The translations under genes were made by a program, and so were the position numbers. A stretch of DNA of 64,000 nt, taken from Bacteroidia bacterium (lineage in GTDB: Bacteria > Bacteroidota > Bacteroidia > UBA4408). Numbering within the stretch: the first letter of the stretch is position 1; each line of letters opens with the position of its first letter. Under the pieces are notes generated by a model. It did no database searches and was not told the origin of the DNA. It was given only the letters and a program-made list of their open reading frames with translations. The stretch covers positions 62,001 to 126,000 of the forward strand of contig JADLFI010000004.1 in NCBI GenBank assembly GCA_020845635.1, read 5' to 3'. Of the stretch, positions 28,049-37,339 are shown one piece after another.

Positions 28049-28936
28049 TTAATTTACAATCTTATTTCTAATGGCTGTAATTCTAGTTGAGATGTCTTTT
28101 AACTGCTCAGGGCTAAGGCTTAATTCTCCATTTGAGCCAATAACGGTTTTCTTATTTACGGTATCGGTTTTTACCTCAGCTTCAGGAACCTCAGTCATTT
28201 TTATGTTGTCAAAAACACCCTTCAAAGCTTTTAAATCAGTCATAATTTCAGGAATATTTTCATCAGCTTCATTGCTTTCAAGTAAACCTATCAGATTCTC
28301 TAAAATTAATTTTTGCTCCGCAATACGTTTAATAATAGCTTCATTCTTGGCGTTTTGTTCAGCTATAGAGGTTGAAATATAAAGACCTTCAATCCAGCCA
28401 CCGGCTACAACCAACGCTGAAACGCCAGCGCGGTCATTATTCTTTAAATACACATCAGTTTCTAAATAGGTATCAGAAATAATGGAAAGTAAAGAGTCTT
28501 TATTATTCAAATTTTTCTCCATACGCTTAACCGTATTTTCATTAATTGCTCCGGTTATACCCAGTCCATCGGCTAATTTTTTACAAACACCCATATAAGC
28601 CATAGCCTCCTGAGTTTGATCAAAAGTACTTGTATAGCTAAGATCAGCACCATATACTCCTAAATTCATAGACATTTGAATAATTGAAGTGTATTTTGAT
28701 TGGTTTGCCGGAGGGTTTAATATGCTTTTATTAAAATTAGCACCTGTGGCTTTTATAATTGCTGACAATTCGCTTGGCGAAGGAATAGCGTAAAATACTT
28801 TGGCCGCCTTGCTTTGATTTTCAACAGCAGTAGGATCTACCTCATCTGTGTCAGATTTTGAATTGCCTTTGCAGGAAAATAGCAAGCTCGAAACAGCTAC
28901 TGCTATAATTAAATTTAGTTTAAAACTTAATTTCAT
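28049..28936 (-). CDS. Lipoprotein of unknown function
   Basis: The 295-residue product has a lipobox (SSLLFSC, Cys22). An acidic linker is followed by an almost entirely helical domain (about 45-290), with segments such as YAIPSPSELSAIIKATGA, AYMGVCKKLADGLGI and a C-terminal LSPEQLKDISTRITAIRNKIV. It resembles Bacteroidota-wide periplasmic lipoproteins of unknown function. It is the first gene of a two-gene unit with the secreted protein at 27580 and has the best promoter in the window. Confidence 0.7.
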   Translation of the reverse strand: MKLSFKLNLIIAVAVSSLLFSCKGNSKSDTDEVDPTAVENQSKAAKVFYAIPSPSELSAIIKATGANFNKSILNPPANQSKYTSIIQMSMNLGVYGADLSYTSTFDQTQEAMAYMGVCKKLADGLGITGAINENTVKRMEKNLNNKDSLLSIISDTYLETDVYLKNNDRAGVSALVVAGGWIEGLYISTSIAEQNAKNEAIIKRIAEQKLILENLIGLLESNEADENIPEIMTDLKALKGVFDNIKMTEVPEAEVKTDTVNKKTVIGSNGELSLSPEQLKDISTRITAIRNKIVN

Positions 28937-28976
28937 ATTAAGTGGTTTTATAGTTTATTTCAGAGAAAATTACCCA

Positions 28977-29007
28977 CAAACCTACAACTTTTAAAGATAA
29001 AAACAAA
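28977..29007 (-). promoter_or_regulatory. Consensus Bacteroidota promoter
   Basis: On the minus strand, TTTG (29004-29007), exactly 19 bp, then TAGGTTTG (28977-28984). Both elements and the spacing match the phylum consensus. The predicted leader of the lipoprotein mRNA is about 36 bases. Confidence 0.7.
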
Positions 29008-29091
29008 TCATTTTTTTATTTCTTTTTTTAAAACCACTGAAATACATGTACTTTATATTGTTAATTTGCGGAATATTTTCATGTATAATTT

Positions 29092-30594
29092 ATGACCTAC
29101 ATCATACCTGCAATTATAACTGTTGTTCTGTTACTTGTGGTGCTTAAAAGCAGGTTGTTTGCTAATTTAAAATATACACCTAAAATTTTTGCCGGATTAT
29201 TTTTATTAAAATTATCGTTTGGGATTATTTTTCTCTATATATACTCAAAACATTATACTGATAAAGAAAACAGTGATATATATAAATATTATGATGATGC
29301 AGTAAAAATATATGATTTAACCGGAGAGGATGTTAAAACTTATTGGAGCATACTATCCGGACTGAATAGTTCCGACAAATCAGCCAGAGAGGTTACTCAA
29401 CAATTAAATTATTGGTATCAAGATCAAAGTTCCTCTGTAATCAATGATTCACGTTCGGTAATACGTTTTAATTTGTTATTACTTCCTATTAGCGGTGGTA
29501 ATATATACATACACTTGGTAATAATGGTTTTTTTATCTTTTATAGGCCTTGTTCTGCTATATATTGCACTCGAAAAGTATTTTTACAATAAAGAATTATG
29601 GCTTTTGCTTGCTTGTTTTGGAATAGCCTCTGTTATGTTTTGGTCGTCAGGTATTATAAAAGAAGGATTGGTAATGTTTTATTTGGGCTTATTTTTTTAT
29701 GCAATCAGTAAGCTAAAAAGCAAGAATTTAGTGTTTTGTTTGTTCTTATTAGTGTTGTCCTTTTTAGGAATATTCTTTGCTAAGTTTTATATAGCCTTGT
29801 CTCTTATTCCGTCTATCTTGTTTTGGGGTTTCACTTATCTTCTTCCAAACAAAAATAGTTTAATAGTGTTAGGTTATACAGTGCTTACTATTGCTTTATC
29901 AGGCTTTGTTTTAAATATGTTTTTAAATAATGTTCCGCTCGAAAAACTGGCAAAAAAGCAAAACGATTTTATTAACCGTTCAGTAGGTGGTGTATATTTA
30001 AAAAACACCAACTCGCCTTTCGATACCATCTATACTTTAAGTCCTCAATCCTTATCCGATTCAAATGCTTCGGAAAAACAAATAGTACAATTAAAAGACG
30101 GCACCATATATCACCATTGGGTAAACCCATTTTATACCGATACTTTAATAGCCTCAAATAATAATAACCGGTACGAAATACTGGCCATTTTTAAGCCTAC
30201 GGGTAGCGCGGTGCCTCTAAAACATTTAAGTGCCAATTACACCAGTGTAATTCAACTTTTGCCGCAGGCCTTAATTAACGCATTCTTTCGCCCTTTTATT
30301 TTTGATATTAATAATGCCTTGTCATTATTGGCTTGCGTTGAAAACGTGTTGTTGGTTTTACTCATCGTATTTGCCTTTGTGTTTTTTCAGAGTCCTAACA
30401 ATGAGCAGCTTAGGCTAATTATTTTTTCTTTGCTTTTTGTTTTCACACTTTATGCTTTAGTAGGAATTACCACCCCTGTTTTAGGGGCTATTGTGCGCTA
30501 CAAAATGCCGGGCTTACCTTTACTGGTGGCGAGCTTAGCTTTATTTATTGATAAAGCAAAATTATATAATATTTTTTGTAAAAAACTAACCTAG
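29092..30594 (+). CDS. Polytopic membrane protein, possibly glycan-related
   Basis: The 500-residue product has about ten or more hydrophobic segments. A soluble loop at about 60-130 carries many acidic and aromatic residues (ENSDIYKYYDDAVKIYDLTGED), and a second loop lies at about 285-390. This layout recalls GT-C glycosyltransferases or O-antigen polymerases, but the catalytic motifs of neither are clear. The short motif FWSSGIIKEGLVMF in the middle is like a conserved element of EpsG-like polymerases, which is weak evidence. The gene stands alone. Other polysaccharide genes are not adjacent. Confidence 0.6.
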   Translation: MTYIIPAIITVVLLLVVLKSRLFANLKYTPKIFAGLFLLKLSFGIIFLYIYSKHYTDKENSDIYKYYDDAVKIYDLTGEDVKTYWSILSGLNSSDKSAREVTQQLNYWYQDQSSSVINDSRSVIRFNLLLLPISGGNIYIHLVIMVFLSFIGLVLLYIALEKYFYNKELWLLLACFGIASVMFWSSGIIKEGLVMFYLGLFFYAISKLKSKNLVFCLFLLVLSFLGIFFAKFYIALSLIPSILFWGFTYLLPNKNSLIVLGYTVLTIALSGFVLNMFLNNVPLEKLAKKQNDFINRSVGGVYLKNTNSPFDTIYTLSPQSLSDSNASEKQIVQLKDGTIYHHWVNPFYTDTLIASNNNNRYEILAIFKPTGSAVPLKHLSANYTSVIQLLPQALINAFFRPFIFDINNALSLLACVENVLLVLLIVFAFVFFQSPNNEQLRLIIFSLLFVFTLYALVGITTPVLGAIVRYKMPGLPLLVASLALFIDKAKLYNIFCKKLT

Positions 30595-30723
30595 TTTGCC
30601 TTAATGGCTTTACTATTAGGTTTTCTCGAAGTAAAGTATTCTCATACTTTTTACAAAATTTATTAGCCTATAATTTCCAAAAATAAATACTACATAAACT
30701 CTGGTAAATCACAAAGCAAATAT

Positions 30724-30731
30724 TAAATTTG
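30724..30731 (+). promoter_or_regulatory. -7 promoter box of ribF
   Basis: TAAATTTG is an exact -7 box, 18 bases before the GTG start at 30750. A degenerate TCTG lies 20 bp upstream. Confidence 0.45.
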
Positions 30732-30749
30732 CACCTTTATTGAACAAGC

Positions 30750-31688
30750 GTGAAAATACACTATAGTTTAGATTCAATTTCTGATTTACATCAAACTGCG
30801 GTTACCACCGGAACCTTTGATGGCGTTCATTTAGGACATAAAGTAATATTAGATAGATTAAATCGGGCAGCACATAGTATTAGCGGTGAGTCGGTTTTGC
30901 TTACCTTTAATCCGCACCCTAGAATGATACTCTTTCCTGATGATAATAATATTAAGCTATTGAATACTGCTGTAGAAAAAGAAGAGTTGCTAAATAAATG
31001 TGGTATTCATCATTTAGTGGTATTGCCATTTACTAAAGAGTTTTCACGAATGTCGTCTCTTGACTATGTAAGAAATATATTGGTAAAAAAACTTAAAGCA
31101 AAACGTTTGGTCATTGGATATGACCACCATTTTGGGCGCAATCGTGAGGGGTCATTTTTGCATTTGCAAGAGTATGGTCCTCTGTATGGGTTTGATGTTG
31201 AGGAAATACCCGCTCATGATATCAATCATGTAGCCATTAGCTCCTCAAAAATCCGTCAGGCATTAGAAACAGGAGATTTAGACACTGCCAATACCTATTT
31301 GGGATATCACTATCAGCTATCAGGAGAGGTTGTACACGGTAGCCGATTGGGGCATACTTTAGGTTTTCCAACGGCTAATATTAAAGTTAACGATAAATAT
31401 AAACTAATACCTGCCTTTGGAATTTATGCAGCTAAAGTAAAAATTAAGAGCAATTTTTATAAAGGCATTTTAAGCATAGGAAAAAATCCTACCGTAACTT
31501 CAAGTAATGACGTTAAAATTGAAGTTTACATACTGGATTTTAAGGAAGATATTTATGGTGAAAACATTGATGTGTTTTTATGGAAACGGCTTAGGGAGGA
31601 AATAAAATTCAATTCGGTAAATGAATTAATTGAGCAAATGAAAATTGATAAACAGGAAACAATAAGTTTTTTTAATAATCATGAATAA
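30750..31688 (+). CDS. ribF: Bifunctional riboflavin kinase / FAD synthetase
   Basis: RibF phosphorylates riboflavin to FMN and adenylylates FMN to FAD. The 312-residue product has an N-terminal nucleotidyltransferase domain (TGTFDGVHLGH at about 20-30, TFNPHP, VIGYDHHFGRNREG, ISSSKIR) and a C-terminal flavokinase domain (G.VVHGSRLGHTLGFPTAN, GI.SIGKNPT, IEVYILDF.EDIYG). The start is GTG, chosen because the following residues begin the domain and no ATG fits. No FMN riboswitch was seen upstream. It overlaps the next gene by eight bases. Confidence 0.95.
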   Translation: MKIHYSLDSISDLHQTAVTTGTFDGVHLGHKVILDRLNRAAHSISGESVLLTFNPHPRMILFPDDNNIKLLNTAVEKEELLNKCGIHHLVVLPFTKEFSRMSSLDYVRNILVKKLKAKRLVIGYDHHFGRNREGSFLHLQEYGPLYGFDVEEIPAHDINHVAISSSKIRQALETGDLDTANTYLGYHYQLSGEVVHGSRLGHTLGFPTANIKVNDKYKLIPAFGIYAAKVKIKSNFYKGILSIGKNPTVTSSNDVKIEVYILDFKEDIYGENIDVFLWKRLREEIKFNSVNELIEQMKIDKQETISFFNNHE

Positions 31689-32292
31689 GCAAAGCATTAT
31701 AGGATATTTCTTATGCCTGTTATTATGCCTTGGCAACTGGTGTTATGGCCAACGTCTTAATAAGGAGCTGTCCGAGAACAATTATACGGTATATACAAGT
31801 ATTGAACAAGCCTTGAAAAATCCCGATGAGGTAAAATATTTAAGCTTAAAGAAGGGGAAATTAAGAAAAATACCTTCGCAAATTTATATGTTCAAAAATC
31901 TTGAAGTATTAGATTTAAGCAAAAACAAACTTACAGAAATACCCGATTCTATTGGATACCTCACCAATCTTGTTGAAATTAGTCTGGCTAATAATCAATT
32001 AACCACATTGCCTGTGCAAATTGGACACTTGAAGAATTTGAAAAAACTTATTGCATGCCAAAACGAGATTGTACTCTTGCCCTCCTCTGTGGGTAATTTG
32101 CAAAACTTGGAATTGTTGGATTTGTGGAGTAATGAAATAGTTGAACTACCTGAAGAAATTAGCCAACTTAAGCAACTTAAATTTTTAGACATGCGAGGCA
32201 TAAACTTAAGTAATACCCAAAAAGAAAATATTAAACAATTGCTACCCAAAACAGAAATTGAATTTTCGCACGGATGTAATTGTTTAAAATAA
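31681..32292 (+). CDS. Secreted leucine-rich-repeat protein
   Basis: The 203-residue product has a signal peptide (about 1-23, GNWCYGQ). Five or six leucine-rich repeats of 23 residues follow between about 55 and 190 (L..LP.QIG.LKNLKKL, L..LP.SVGNLQNLELLDLWSN), of the bacterial type often found in host- or self-binding proteins. It overlaps the end of ribF by eight bases, so it is probably translated from the ribF transcript, although the functions seem unrelated. It ends with a CNC near the C terminus. There is no sorting domain, so a periplasmic location is as likely as the surface. Confidence 0.8.
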   Translation: MNKQSIIGYFLCLLLCLGNWCYGQRLNKELSENNYTVYTSIEQALKNPDEVKYLSLKKGKLRKIPSQIYMFKNLEVLDLSKNKLTEIPDSIGYLTNLVEISLANNQLTTLPVQIGHLKNLKKLIACQNEIVLLPSSVGNLQNLELLDLWSNEIVELPEEISQLKQLKFLDMRGINLSNTQKENIKQLLPKTEIEFSHGCNCLK

Positions 32293-32351
32293 ATAGTATA
32301 AGAAAAGCTAAAAATTACGATATTCGCAAACCCAATCAAAAATAATGTAGC

Positions 32352-33377
32352 ATGGAATATAAGAAAATGGTTACAACACTTGGTCAGTTTATTATTGAAC
32401 GTCAAGCAGAATTTCCGTATTCAAAAGGTGAGCTGTCACGTTTATTAAGAGATATAGGAATTGCAGCAAAAATTGTAAATAGAGAGGTTAATAAAGCCGG
32501 ATTGGTAGATATTTTGGGCGAAGCCGGAGAAACAAATGTTCAGGGCGAAAGTGTGAAAAAGTTAGACAATTTTGCCAATGAACAATTTATTACCGCTTTA
32601 AGCTCCGGGGGCGAGTGCTGTGCCATTGCCTCTGAAGAAAACGAACAATTTATTCCTATTGATAACTCAGTTTCAAAAAATGCCAAATATGTGGTGTGCA
32701 TTGATCCTTTAGATGGTTCATCAAATATTGATGTTAATGTTTCTATTGGTACCATTTTTTCTATCTATAGAAGAAAATCAAAGGCCGAAGGTCCCGGAAC
32801 CATAGAAGACTTTCTACAAAAAGGAACTGATCAGGTGGCAGCCGGGTACGTTATTTATGGCTCTTCAACCATGCTGGTTTATACTACCGGAAATGGTGTA
32901 AATGGCTTTACGCTTGATCCTTCAATTGGCGAGTTTTGCCTATCGCACCCCGATATGAAAGCCCCTGTTGATGGTGATATATACTCTATTAATCAAGGAA
33001 ACTTTGTGCACTTTCCAAACGGTGTAAAAGAATACATTAAATATTGTCAGGAGCTTGACAAAGACAGTCAAAGACCATATACATTACGCTACATAGGCTC
33101 CTTAGTGGCCGATTTTCATCGAAATTTAATTAAGGGTGGTATTTACATTTATCCGCCAACCTATAAGTCGCCAAAAGGAAAGTTGCGTTTATTATATGAG
33201 TGCAATCCCTTGGCGTTTATTGCCGAACAAGCCGGATGTAAAGCTACCGATGGGTTTAAACGTATTTTAGAAATTGAACCAACAGATATTCACCAACGAG
33301 TTCCTTTATTTATTGGCTCGCTAAATATGGTTAATAAGGCCGAAGAATTTATGGCTAAACAACCTGAATTGGCATAA
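32352..33377 (+). CDS. fbp: Class I fructose-1,6-bisphosphatase
   Basis: The enzyme removes the 1-phosphate of fructose-1,6-bisphosphate in gluconeogenesis. The 341-residue product shows the metal-binding signature [10 protein letters not shown] near residue 118, AIASEENE upstream, the [13 protein letters not shown] region near 245, and [20 protein letters not shown] near the C terminus. An alternative start five codons in ([11 protein letters not shown]) fits the family N terminus equally well. The tmRNA gene lies downstream on the same strand, 87 bp away. Confidence 0.95.
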   Translation: MEYKKMVTTLGQFIIERQAEFPYSKGELSRLLRDIGIAAKIVNREVNKAGLVDILGEAGETNVQGESVKKLDNFANEQFITALSSGGECCAIASEENEQFIPIDNSVSKNAKYVVCIDPLDGSSNIDVNVSIGTIFSIYRRKSKAEGPGTIEDFLQKGTDQVAAGYVIYGSSTMLVYTTGNGVNGFTLDPSIGEFCLSHPDMKAPVDGDIYSINQGNFVHFPNGVKEYIKYCQELDKDSQRPYTLRYIGSLVADFHRNLIKGGIYIYPPTYKSPKGKLRLLYECNPLAFIAEQAGCKATDGFKRILEIEPTDIHQRVPLFIGSLNMVNKAEEFMAKQPELA

Positions 33378-33431
33378 TAATGGTACAATTTTTGTTGCCT
33401 TCTCATCATAGAGATTTATCTCAAATGGTTC

Positions 33432-33460
33432 TTTGATATAATTTTTTTTCAATACATATT
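33432..33460 (+). promoter_or_regulatory. Promoter of the tmRNA gene
   Basis: TTTG at 33432-33435 and TACATATT at 33453-33460, a 17-bp spacing, place the -7 box immediately before the predicted RNA 5' end at 33465. Confidence 0.55.
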
Positions 33461-33464
33461 CTTC

Positions 33465-33830
33465 GGGGCCGACAGGTTTTGACAGCAAAATGTAGTTGAA
33501 TCGTAAGCATGTCGTGTGTTGTGAATATAGCACGTTAAATCTAACTCTCAACCTTTTTAAATGGCGAGTATAACTACGCCCTTGCAGCTTAATACAAGGT
33601 ATTAAAATGCAATGCCGGACAAAAAGCCCCGCTCATTGGCGTTTTGTTTCAGGCATCATAAATAGTGAGCTGCTTAAACAAAGCTTCGGTGTTTAATAAG
33701 ACTATAGAAGCTTAGGCAACTTGGTGGTATGCTTTTAAACCTAAATTTGCTGAATTAAAATTATTAGCTAAACATGTAGAAAGCTTTTTGACTCTTTGTT
33801 TGGACAGGGGTTCGAATCCCCTCGGCTCCA
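33465..33830 (+). ncRNA. ssrA: Transfer-messenger RNA (tmRNA)
   Basis: tmRNA rescues stalled ribosomes and marks the truncated protein for degradation. The 5' end GGGGCCGACAGG.TTT.GACAGC and the 3' end GTTCGAATCCCCTCGGCTCCA are the tRNA-like domain. The arms GGGGCCG and CGGCTCC pair over seven positions with one G-U. The internal reading frame at 33563-33592 encodes the tag GEYNYALAA followed by TAA; the resume codon is probably GGC. The length of 366 nt is normal. The 3' CCA is not encoded (ACTA follows), so it must be added enzymatically. The 3' end lies 26 bp before the convergent porG-like gene. Confidence 0.97.
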
Positions 33831-33855
33831 CTAATTGAAAAAATTATAGTAGTTT

Positions 33856-34731
33856 TTAATAACTTGGGCATCGCCCACGGTTGTCATCTATACGCCATAC
33901 TAGGGTAATTCCTGCAAAACTATACCAGTCTTTGGTTCGAGTATTGCCTCGCTGTCGATTAAGATTGGCGTATGGCATATCTTCAATGTAATGGTTGTTC
34001 AAACTTCGGTCAGACAGTTGGGCGGCTTCTAACCCTCTTTCATTAATCAGCACCATAGGGTGAACATAGGTTTTGCTAACATCATCTAAATAATCGGTAT
34101 AAAGTTTTCTTAAACCCCATTCCACACCTATACCAACTTTTTTATTTAGCGAAGCCTTTATTCCAATACCAAATGGAATTGAAAACTGAACAGCAGCAGC
34201 ACGCTTTTTTTGATACACCGAGGTGCCTTGTCCTTCAGTATCCATTTGGCGTAGGTTATAATATGTACCGTTAAGTTCGGCTTTAGGTACAAAATAATAA
34301 AAAGCACCTCCGGCAAATAGGTATGGCGTAAAAGGAAATTCAAAACCCGGTGTAATTCCACCTATTTCGTATGGTAAAAAGTTAAATACAATCTGCGAAG
34401 ATACTTCAGCTACAAATGTTCTAACCGATAGATTGCGGCTTTGTAAATAGGCGTCTTTTGAATATTTGTCAGCAGCCCTAAAACGTCCGGCACTAATGCT
34501 GTTCCTCCAACCCCAACGGGTATTTATAGAGTTTCTTTGAGCTGATAATGTTGCTCCAAAGCCCAAATTATTTGGGATGTTAAAACGTTGATTTAAATCA
34601 CCGGCATAATGAATAATACCAATTGAGCCTCCAACCTCGGTATGTTTATAAAACTTTGATTGCCCAAAAACATTTTGACCTAAAGGGAGTAGCGCAAATA
34701 AAAAAATTAATATGCCTCTAATTATATTCAA
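33856..34731 (-). CDS. DUF6089 outer-membrane protein, PorG-like T9SS component
   Basis: The 291-residue product has a signal peptide (about 1-23, NVFGQ) followed by a barrel-like sequence opening E.GGSIGIIHYAGDLN, as in the DUF6089/PorG family. The middle shows TPYLFAGGAFYYFVP, and the C terminus ends in an arginine- and cysteine-containing RGRCPSY, near the usual PorG ending. In P. gingivalis PorG is an outer-membrane protein that associates with the PorK-PorN ring of the T9SS. It is the last gene of a run with the TPR and PstS-like genes, 30 bp from the TPR gene. Confidence 0.78.
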   Translation of the reverse strand: MNIIRGILIFLFALLPLGQNVFGQSKFYKHTEVGGSIGIIHYAGDLNQRFNIPNNLGFGATLSAQRNSINTRWGWRNSISAGRFRAADKYSKDAYLQSRNLSVRTFVAEVSSQIVFNFLPYEIGGITPGFEFPFTPYLFAGGAFYYFVPKAELNGTYYNLRQMDTEGQGTSVYQKKRAAAVQFSIPFGIGIKASLNKKVGIGVEWGLRKLYTDYLDDVSKTYVHPMVLINERGLEAAQLSDRSLNNHYIEDMPYANLNRQRGNTRTKDWYSFAGITLVWRIDDNRGRCPSY

Positions 34732-34761
34732 ATCATATTTATATAATCTGGCAAGGCCTTT

Positions 34762-36363
34762 CTATTTTAAATTCTTCAAAGCCTCTTGTGCCTTAATATT
34801 ACTTGGATCTATTTCTTTTAATTTGGTCCAGGTTTCCTTTGCCATAGCATTATCTTTATTAAGCATATAATAATACCCAAGATACTCGTATGCTTCTGTC
34901 ACTTCTTTCTGAAATTTCTTAGTGTCAGTTGTAAGTTCAATGTATTTCTCGTAATATGGTTTAGCCAAACCCATTTTACTGTCGGGGTCTAACTGAACAC
35001 AAGCCTTGGCTCTCCATAAATATCCAATAGGCAGGGCATTTTGTAGTCTTATTACAGAACCAAAACATGTATCTGCATTCACAAAGTCTTTGTTAAAATA
35101 ATAAGCTCTTCCCATAGTAAAATAATCGTTGGCATTCAACTTTTGTGTGGCAGTTTGTTTCCGCTCAAATGATTTAACGGCATTGTTGTAATCTTTTAAG
35201 CGCATATATATGAGTCCTAATTCACTAAGTAAATCAGTTTTGGTGGAGTCCAACTTGTAGGCTTCTTCAATGTCTATAATAGCCAAGGAGTCTTTACCTA
35301 ATTTTGAATTTATCTTTCCACGATACTCATAGTCAGAAGGAAGAATTTTTGTTTTCTCGGCAGGTGCTCGGTTAAAAAACAAATTAATTGATTGCAAACC
35401 TTTCTGATAATCGCCAACTTCATAATATGAATAAGCCATTAAACGATTTACAAAGTTTTTAGAAGTGTCTATTGCTTGTAGCTCATTAAATAGGGCTAAG
35501 CTTTCTTTATAATCTTTATTTAAAAACAAGAAGGAAGCATAACGTTGGCGTGCACTAAAGTTATTGCCCGATAATTCAATGTATCGTTTATATCTGCTTT
35601 TGGCTTTGTCATATTGCTTGGCCATATAATACAGTTCTCCCTGCTCACGATAGGCTGGAGCAAAGGTTGAATCTATCTTTGCGGCATCCTGATATTTATC
35701 GAGTGCTAGATTGTAATTTTTGGCACGACCGTAAAGTTGACCAACGCGTAAAATGGCTTTTACTGATTTTTTGTCTAAATCCTGTGCTCTTTTATAGCTA
35801 CTAATGGCATTATTTCCATCGGCCTTTTCTAAATAAAGGTCACCTTGCAAAATATACACTTCCGGATTTTTGGGTTCAAGTTTTACGGCACTTTCTATTA
35901 GTTTACCTGCCCAATCTAGGTTTTTCTTGGGTGCTTTAATTAAAGCTTCTGATATTTTAAGGAGTATGGTTACGTTTTTACTTCCTGTCATGGCTAATGA
36001 CTTATCAAAAAGTTCTTGTGCCGGTTTTTCTTTTCCTTCATATTGTAATAACTGCCCTAATCCTACAAAACATAACGCATTTTGCGGGGCCACTTCATTT
36101 CCTTTAGTAAAATAATATGAGGCACTATCCAAATCATCATTCTTGAAATAATTATCGCCCATGTAGTAATATAAATCGCCATTACTTGGCTGAGCTTTCA
36201 ATAGGTTCTTTAGCACTCTTGTGGCTGACTCAAATTGCTCGTTTTCGGTGTATTTTATAGCTTCATTTAATGTTTGAGCTTTTAACGGAAAGAACATTAA
36301 TATACCTAAACTGAAAAATATTAATGAGGCATTAATTAATCTTTTATTTTTAAAACTATTCAT
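34762..36363 (-). CDS. Periplasmic TPR protein
   Basis: The 533-residue product has a signal peptide (about 1-30, PLKAQ). Ten or more TPR units run from about 35 to the end (for example AIKYTENEQFESATRVLKNLL, YYYMGDNYFKNDDLDSASYYFTKG, YLGYYYMLNKDNAMAKETW). TPR arrays bind other proteins; the partner is not known. It lies 15 bp after the PstS-like gene and 30 bp before the PorG-like gene. In other Bacteroidota a PstS-like gene beside a TPR gene is often found near exbB/exbD/tonB, which are not present here. Confidence 0.8.
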   Translation of the reverse strand: MNSFKNKRLINASLIFFSLGILMFFPLKAQTLNEAIKYTENEQFESATRVLKNLLKAQPSNGDLYYYMGDNYFKNDDLDSASYYFTKGNEVAPQNALCFVGLGQLLQYEGKEKPAQELFDKSLAMTGSKNVTILLKISEALIKAPKKNLDWAGKLIESAVKLEPKNPEVYILQGDLYLEKADGNNAISSYKRAQDLDKKSVKAILRVGQLYGRAKNYNLALDKYQDAAKIDSTFAPAYREQGELYYMAKQYDKAKSRYKRYIELSGNNFSARQRYASFLFLNKDYKESLALFNELQAIDTSKNFVNRLMAYSYYEVGDYQKGLQSINLFFNRAPAEKTKILPSDYEYRGKINSKLGKDSLAIIDIEEAYKLDSTKTDLLSELGLIYMRLKDYNNAVKSFERKQTATQKLNANDYFTMGRAYYFNKDFVNADTCFGSVIRLQNALPIGYLWRAKACVQLDPDSKMGLAKPYYEKYIELTTDTKKFQKEVTEAYEYLGYYYMLNKDNAMAKETWTKLKEIDPSNIKAQEALKNLK

Positions 36364-36378
36364 ATACGTTACTTTATA

Positions 36379-37323
36379 TTAATTAAGTGGTTTGTTGGTT
36401 ATTTGTATTACTCTTGGTTGCATAATAGTAGGTACTAAGCCCGACAGTTTAATTATTCTCTGCCCTTTTTCTCCTGCTACAAACGAAACAAAACCTGTGC
36501 CAAGTCCGGCTCGCGTTTGTCTGTTTATCATATATACGGTTCTATGAAAAGGGTAAGTTTTATCAGCTATAAATGCTTGCTCAGGCTTTTTAAAACGTGT
36601 TGATTCGGATATTTCTTCATCACCGGTTATGGCCACAACTTTTACTTTTTTTAAAATTTCTTGCGAAAGTAAATCATCAGTATCACTTATCCAACTTACA
36701 CTTATTACCCCTAAGGCATTTTCATTTTTACTTACATAATCAATAATCTCCGGATTGTTATTAAGCGCAAATATATTCTTGCCGAATGTATGGTTATTGT
36801 TTAGTTTCTTCAAATAACTATAATTGGCAGAATGAGGATTATCAAAAACAATATTTATTTTTTTATCCTTTTGTGTGGGCCACATAGTATCTATACCTGT
36901 TAAAAAGTTCTTTATTTGTTTAACGCTTAAAGTGGTATCAGTATTGTTATTGTTTATTATAAACGCTAATGCATCATGCGCTATAGGGGTTGTTATGGGG
37001 TAAATATTAGCGTTTTTAAATCTTTGTAGTTCTTCTTCAGTCAACTCCCGATTAATTACCGCAACTTTTGAAGAGTCGTTAAACACATCATTTAAAGCCT
37101 GTTGTTCGGTAACATAATGCGGATAAACCTTTGCATTAGGGTATAAGGCTTCAAAGGTGCTGATTTGGGTCTCAAATAAAAGTGTATATGAATCATCAAT
37201 AGCAATTGACAAATCACCCGAGGTTGGAGTGTCGGTATAATCTTTGCCTACGGGGTTACGATTACAGGAGATAGCCATTAATCCTAATAACACTGAAATT
37301 ATATGTATTGAATTTAATTTCAA
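36379..37323 (-). CDS. PstS-like substrate-binding lipoprotein
   Basis: The 314-residue product has a lipobox (LMAISC, Cys20). A PBP-like domain (about 40-300) follows: SGDLSIAIDDSY opens like phosphate-binding proteins, with VAVINRELTEEE, IAHDALAFIINN and FVAGEKGQRIIKLSGLVP further on. PstS proteins bind phosphate for an ABC importer, but no pstC, pstA or pstB is near. The role may therefore be sensing or structural. It starts 16 bp after the small membrane-protein gene. Confidence 0.8.
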   Translation of the reverse strand: MKLNSIHIISVLLGLMAISCNRNPVGKDYTDTPTSGDLSIAIDDSYTLLFETQISTFEALYPNAKVYPHYVTEQQALNDVFNDSSKVAVINRELTEEELQRFKNANIYPITTPIAHDALAFIINNNNTDTTLSVKQIKNFLTGIDTMWPTQKDKKINIVFDNPHSANYSYLKKLNNNHTFGKNIFALNNNPEIIDYVSKNENALGVISVSWISDTDDLLSQEILKKVKVVAITGDEEISESTRFKKPEQAFIADKTYPFHRTVYMINRQTRAGLGTGFVSFVAGEKGQRIIKLSGLVPTIMQPRVIQITNKPLN

Positions 37324-37339
37324 CTTTTGGCAAAAATTA

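Noticed and set aside
30594-30750. FMN riboswitch upstream of ribF
   Set aside because: The conserved RFN sequence is absent and the leader after the -7 box is only about 15 bases.
32352-32405. Minus-strand frame 31995-32405 crossing the LRR and fbp genes
   Set aside because: It is antisense to two well-supported genes and has no domain of its own.
33378-33464. Terminator after fbp
   Set aside because: Only a 5-bp inverted repeat (GAGAT and ATCTC) with a two-base spacer was found and no T run follows.
33321-33551. 76-codon minus-strand frame over the fbp end and tmRNA 5' part
   Set aside because: It runs through a recognised tmRNA and the antisense of fbp, and the product resembles nothing.
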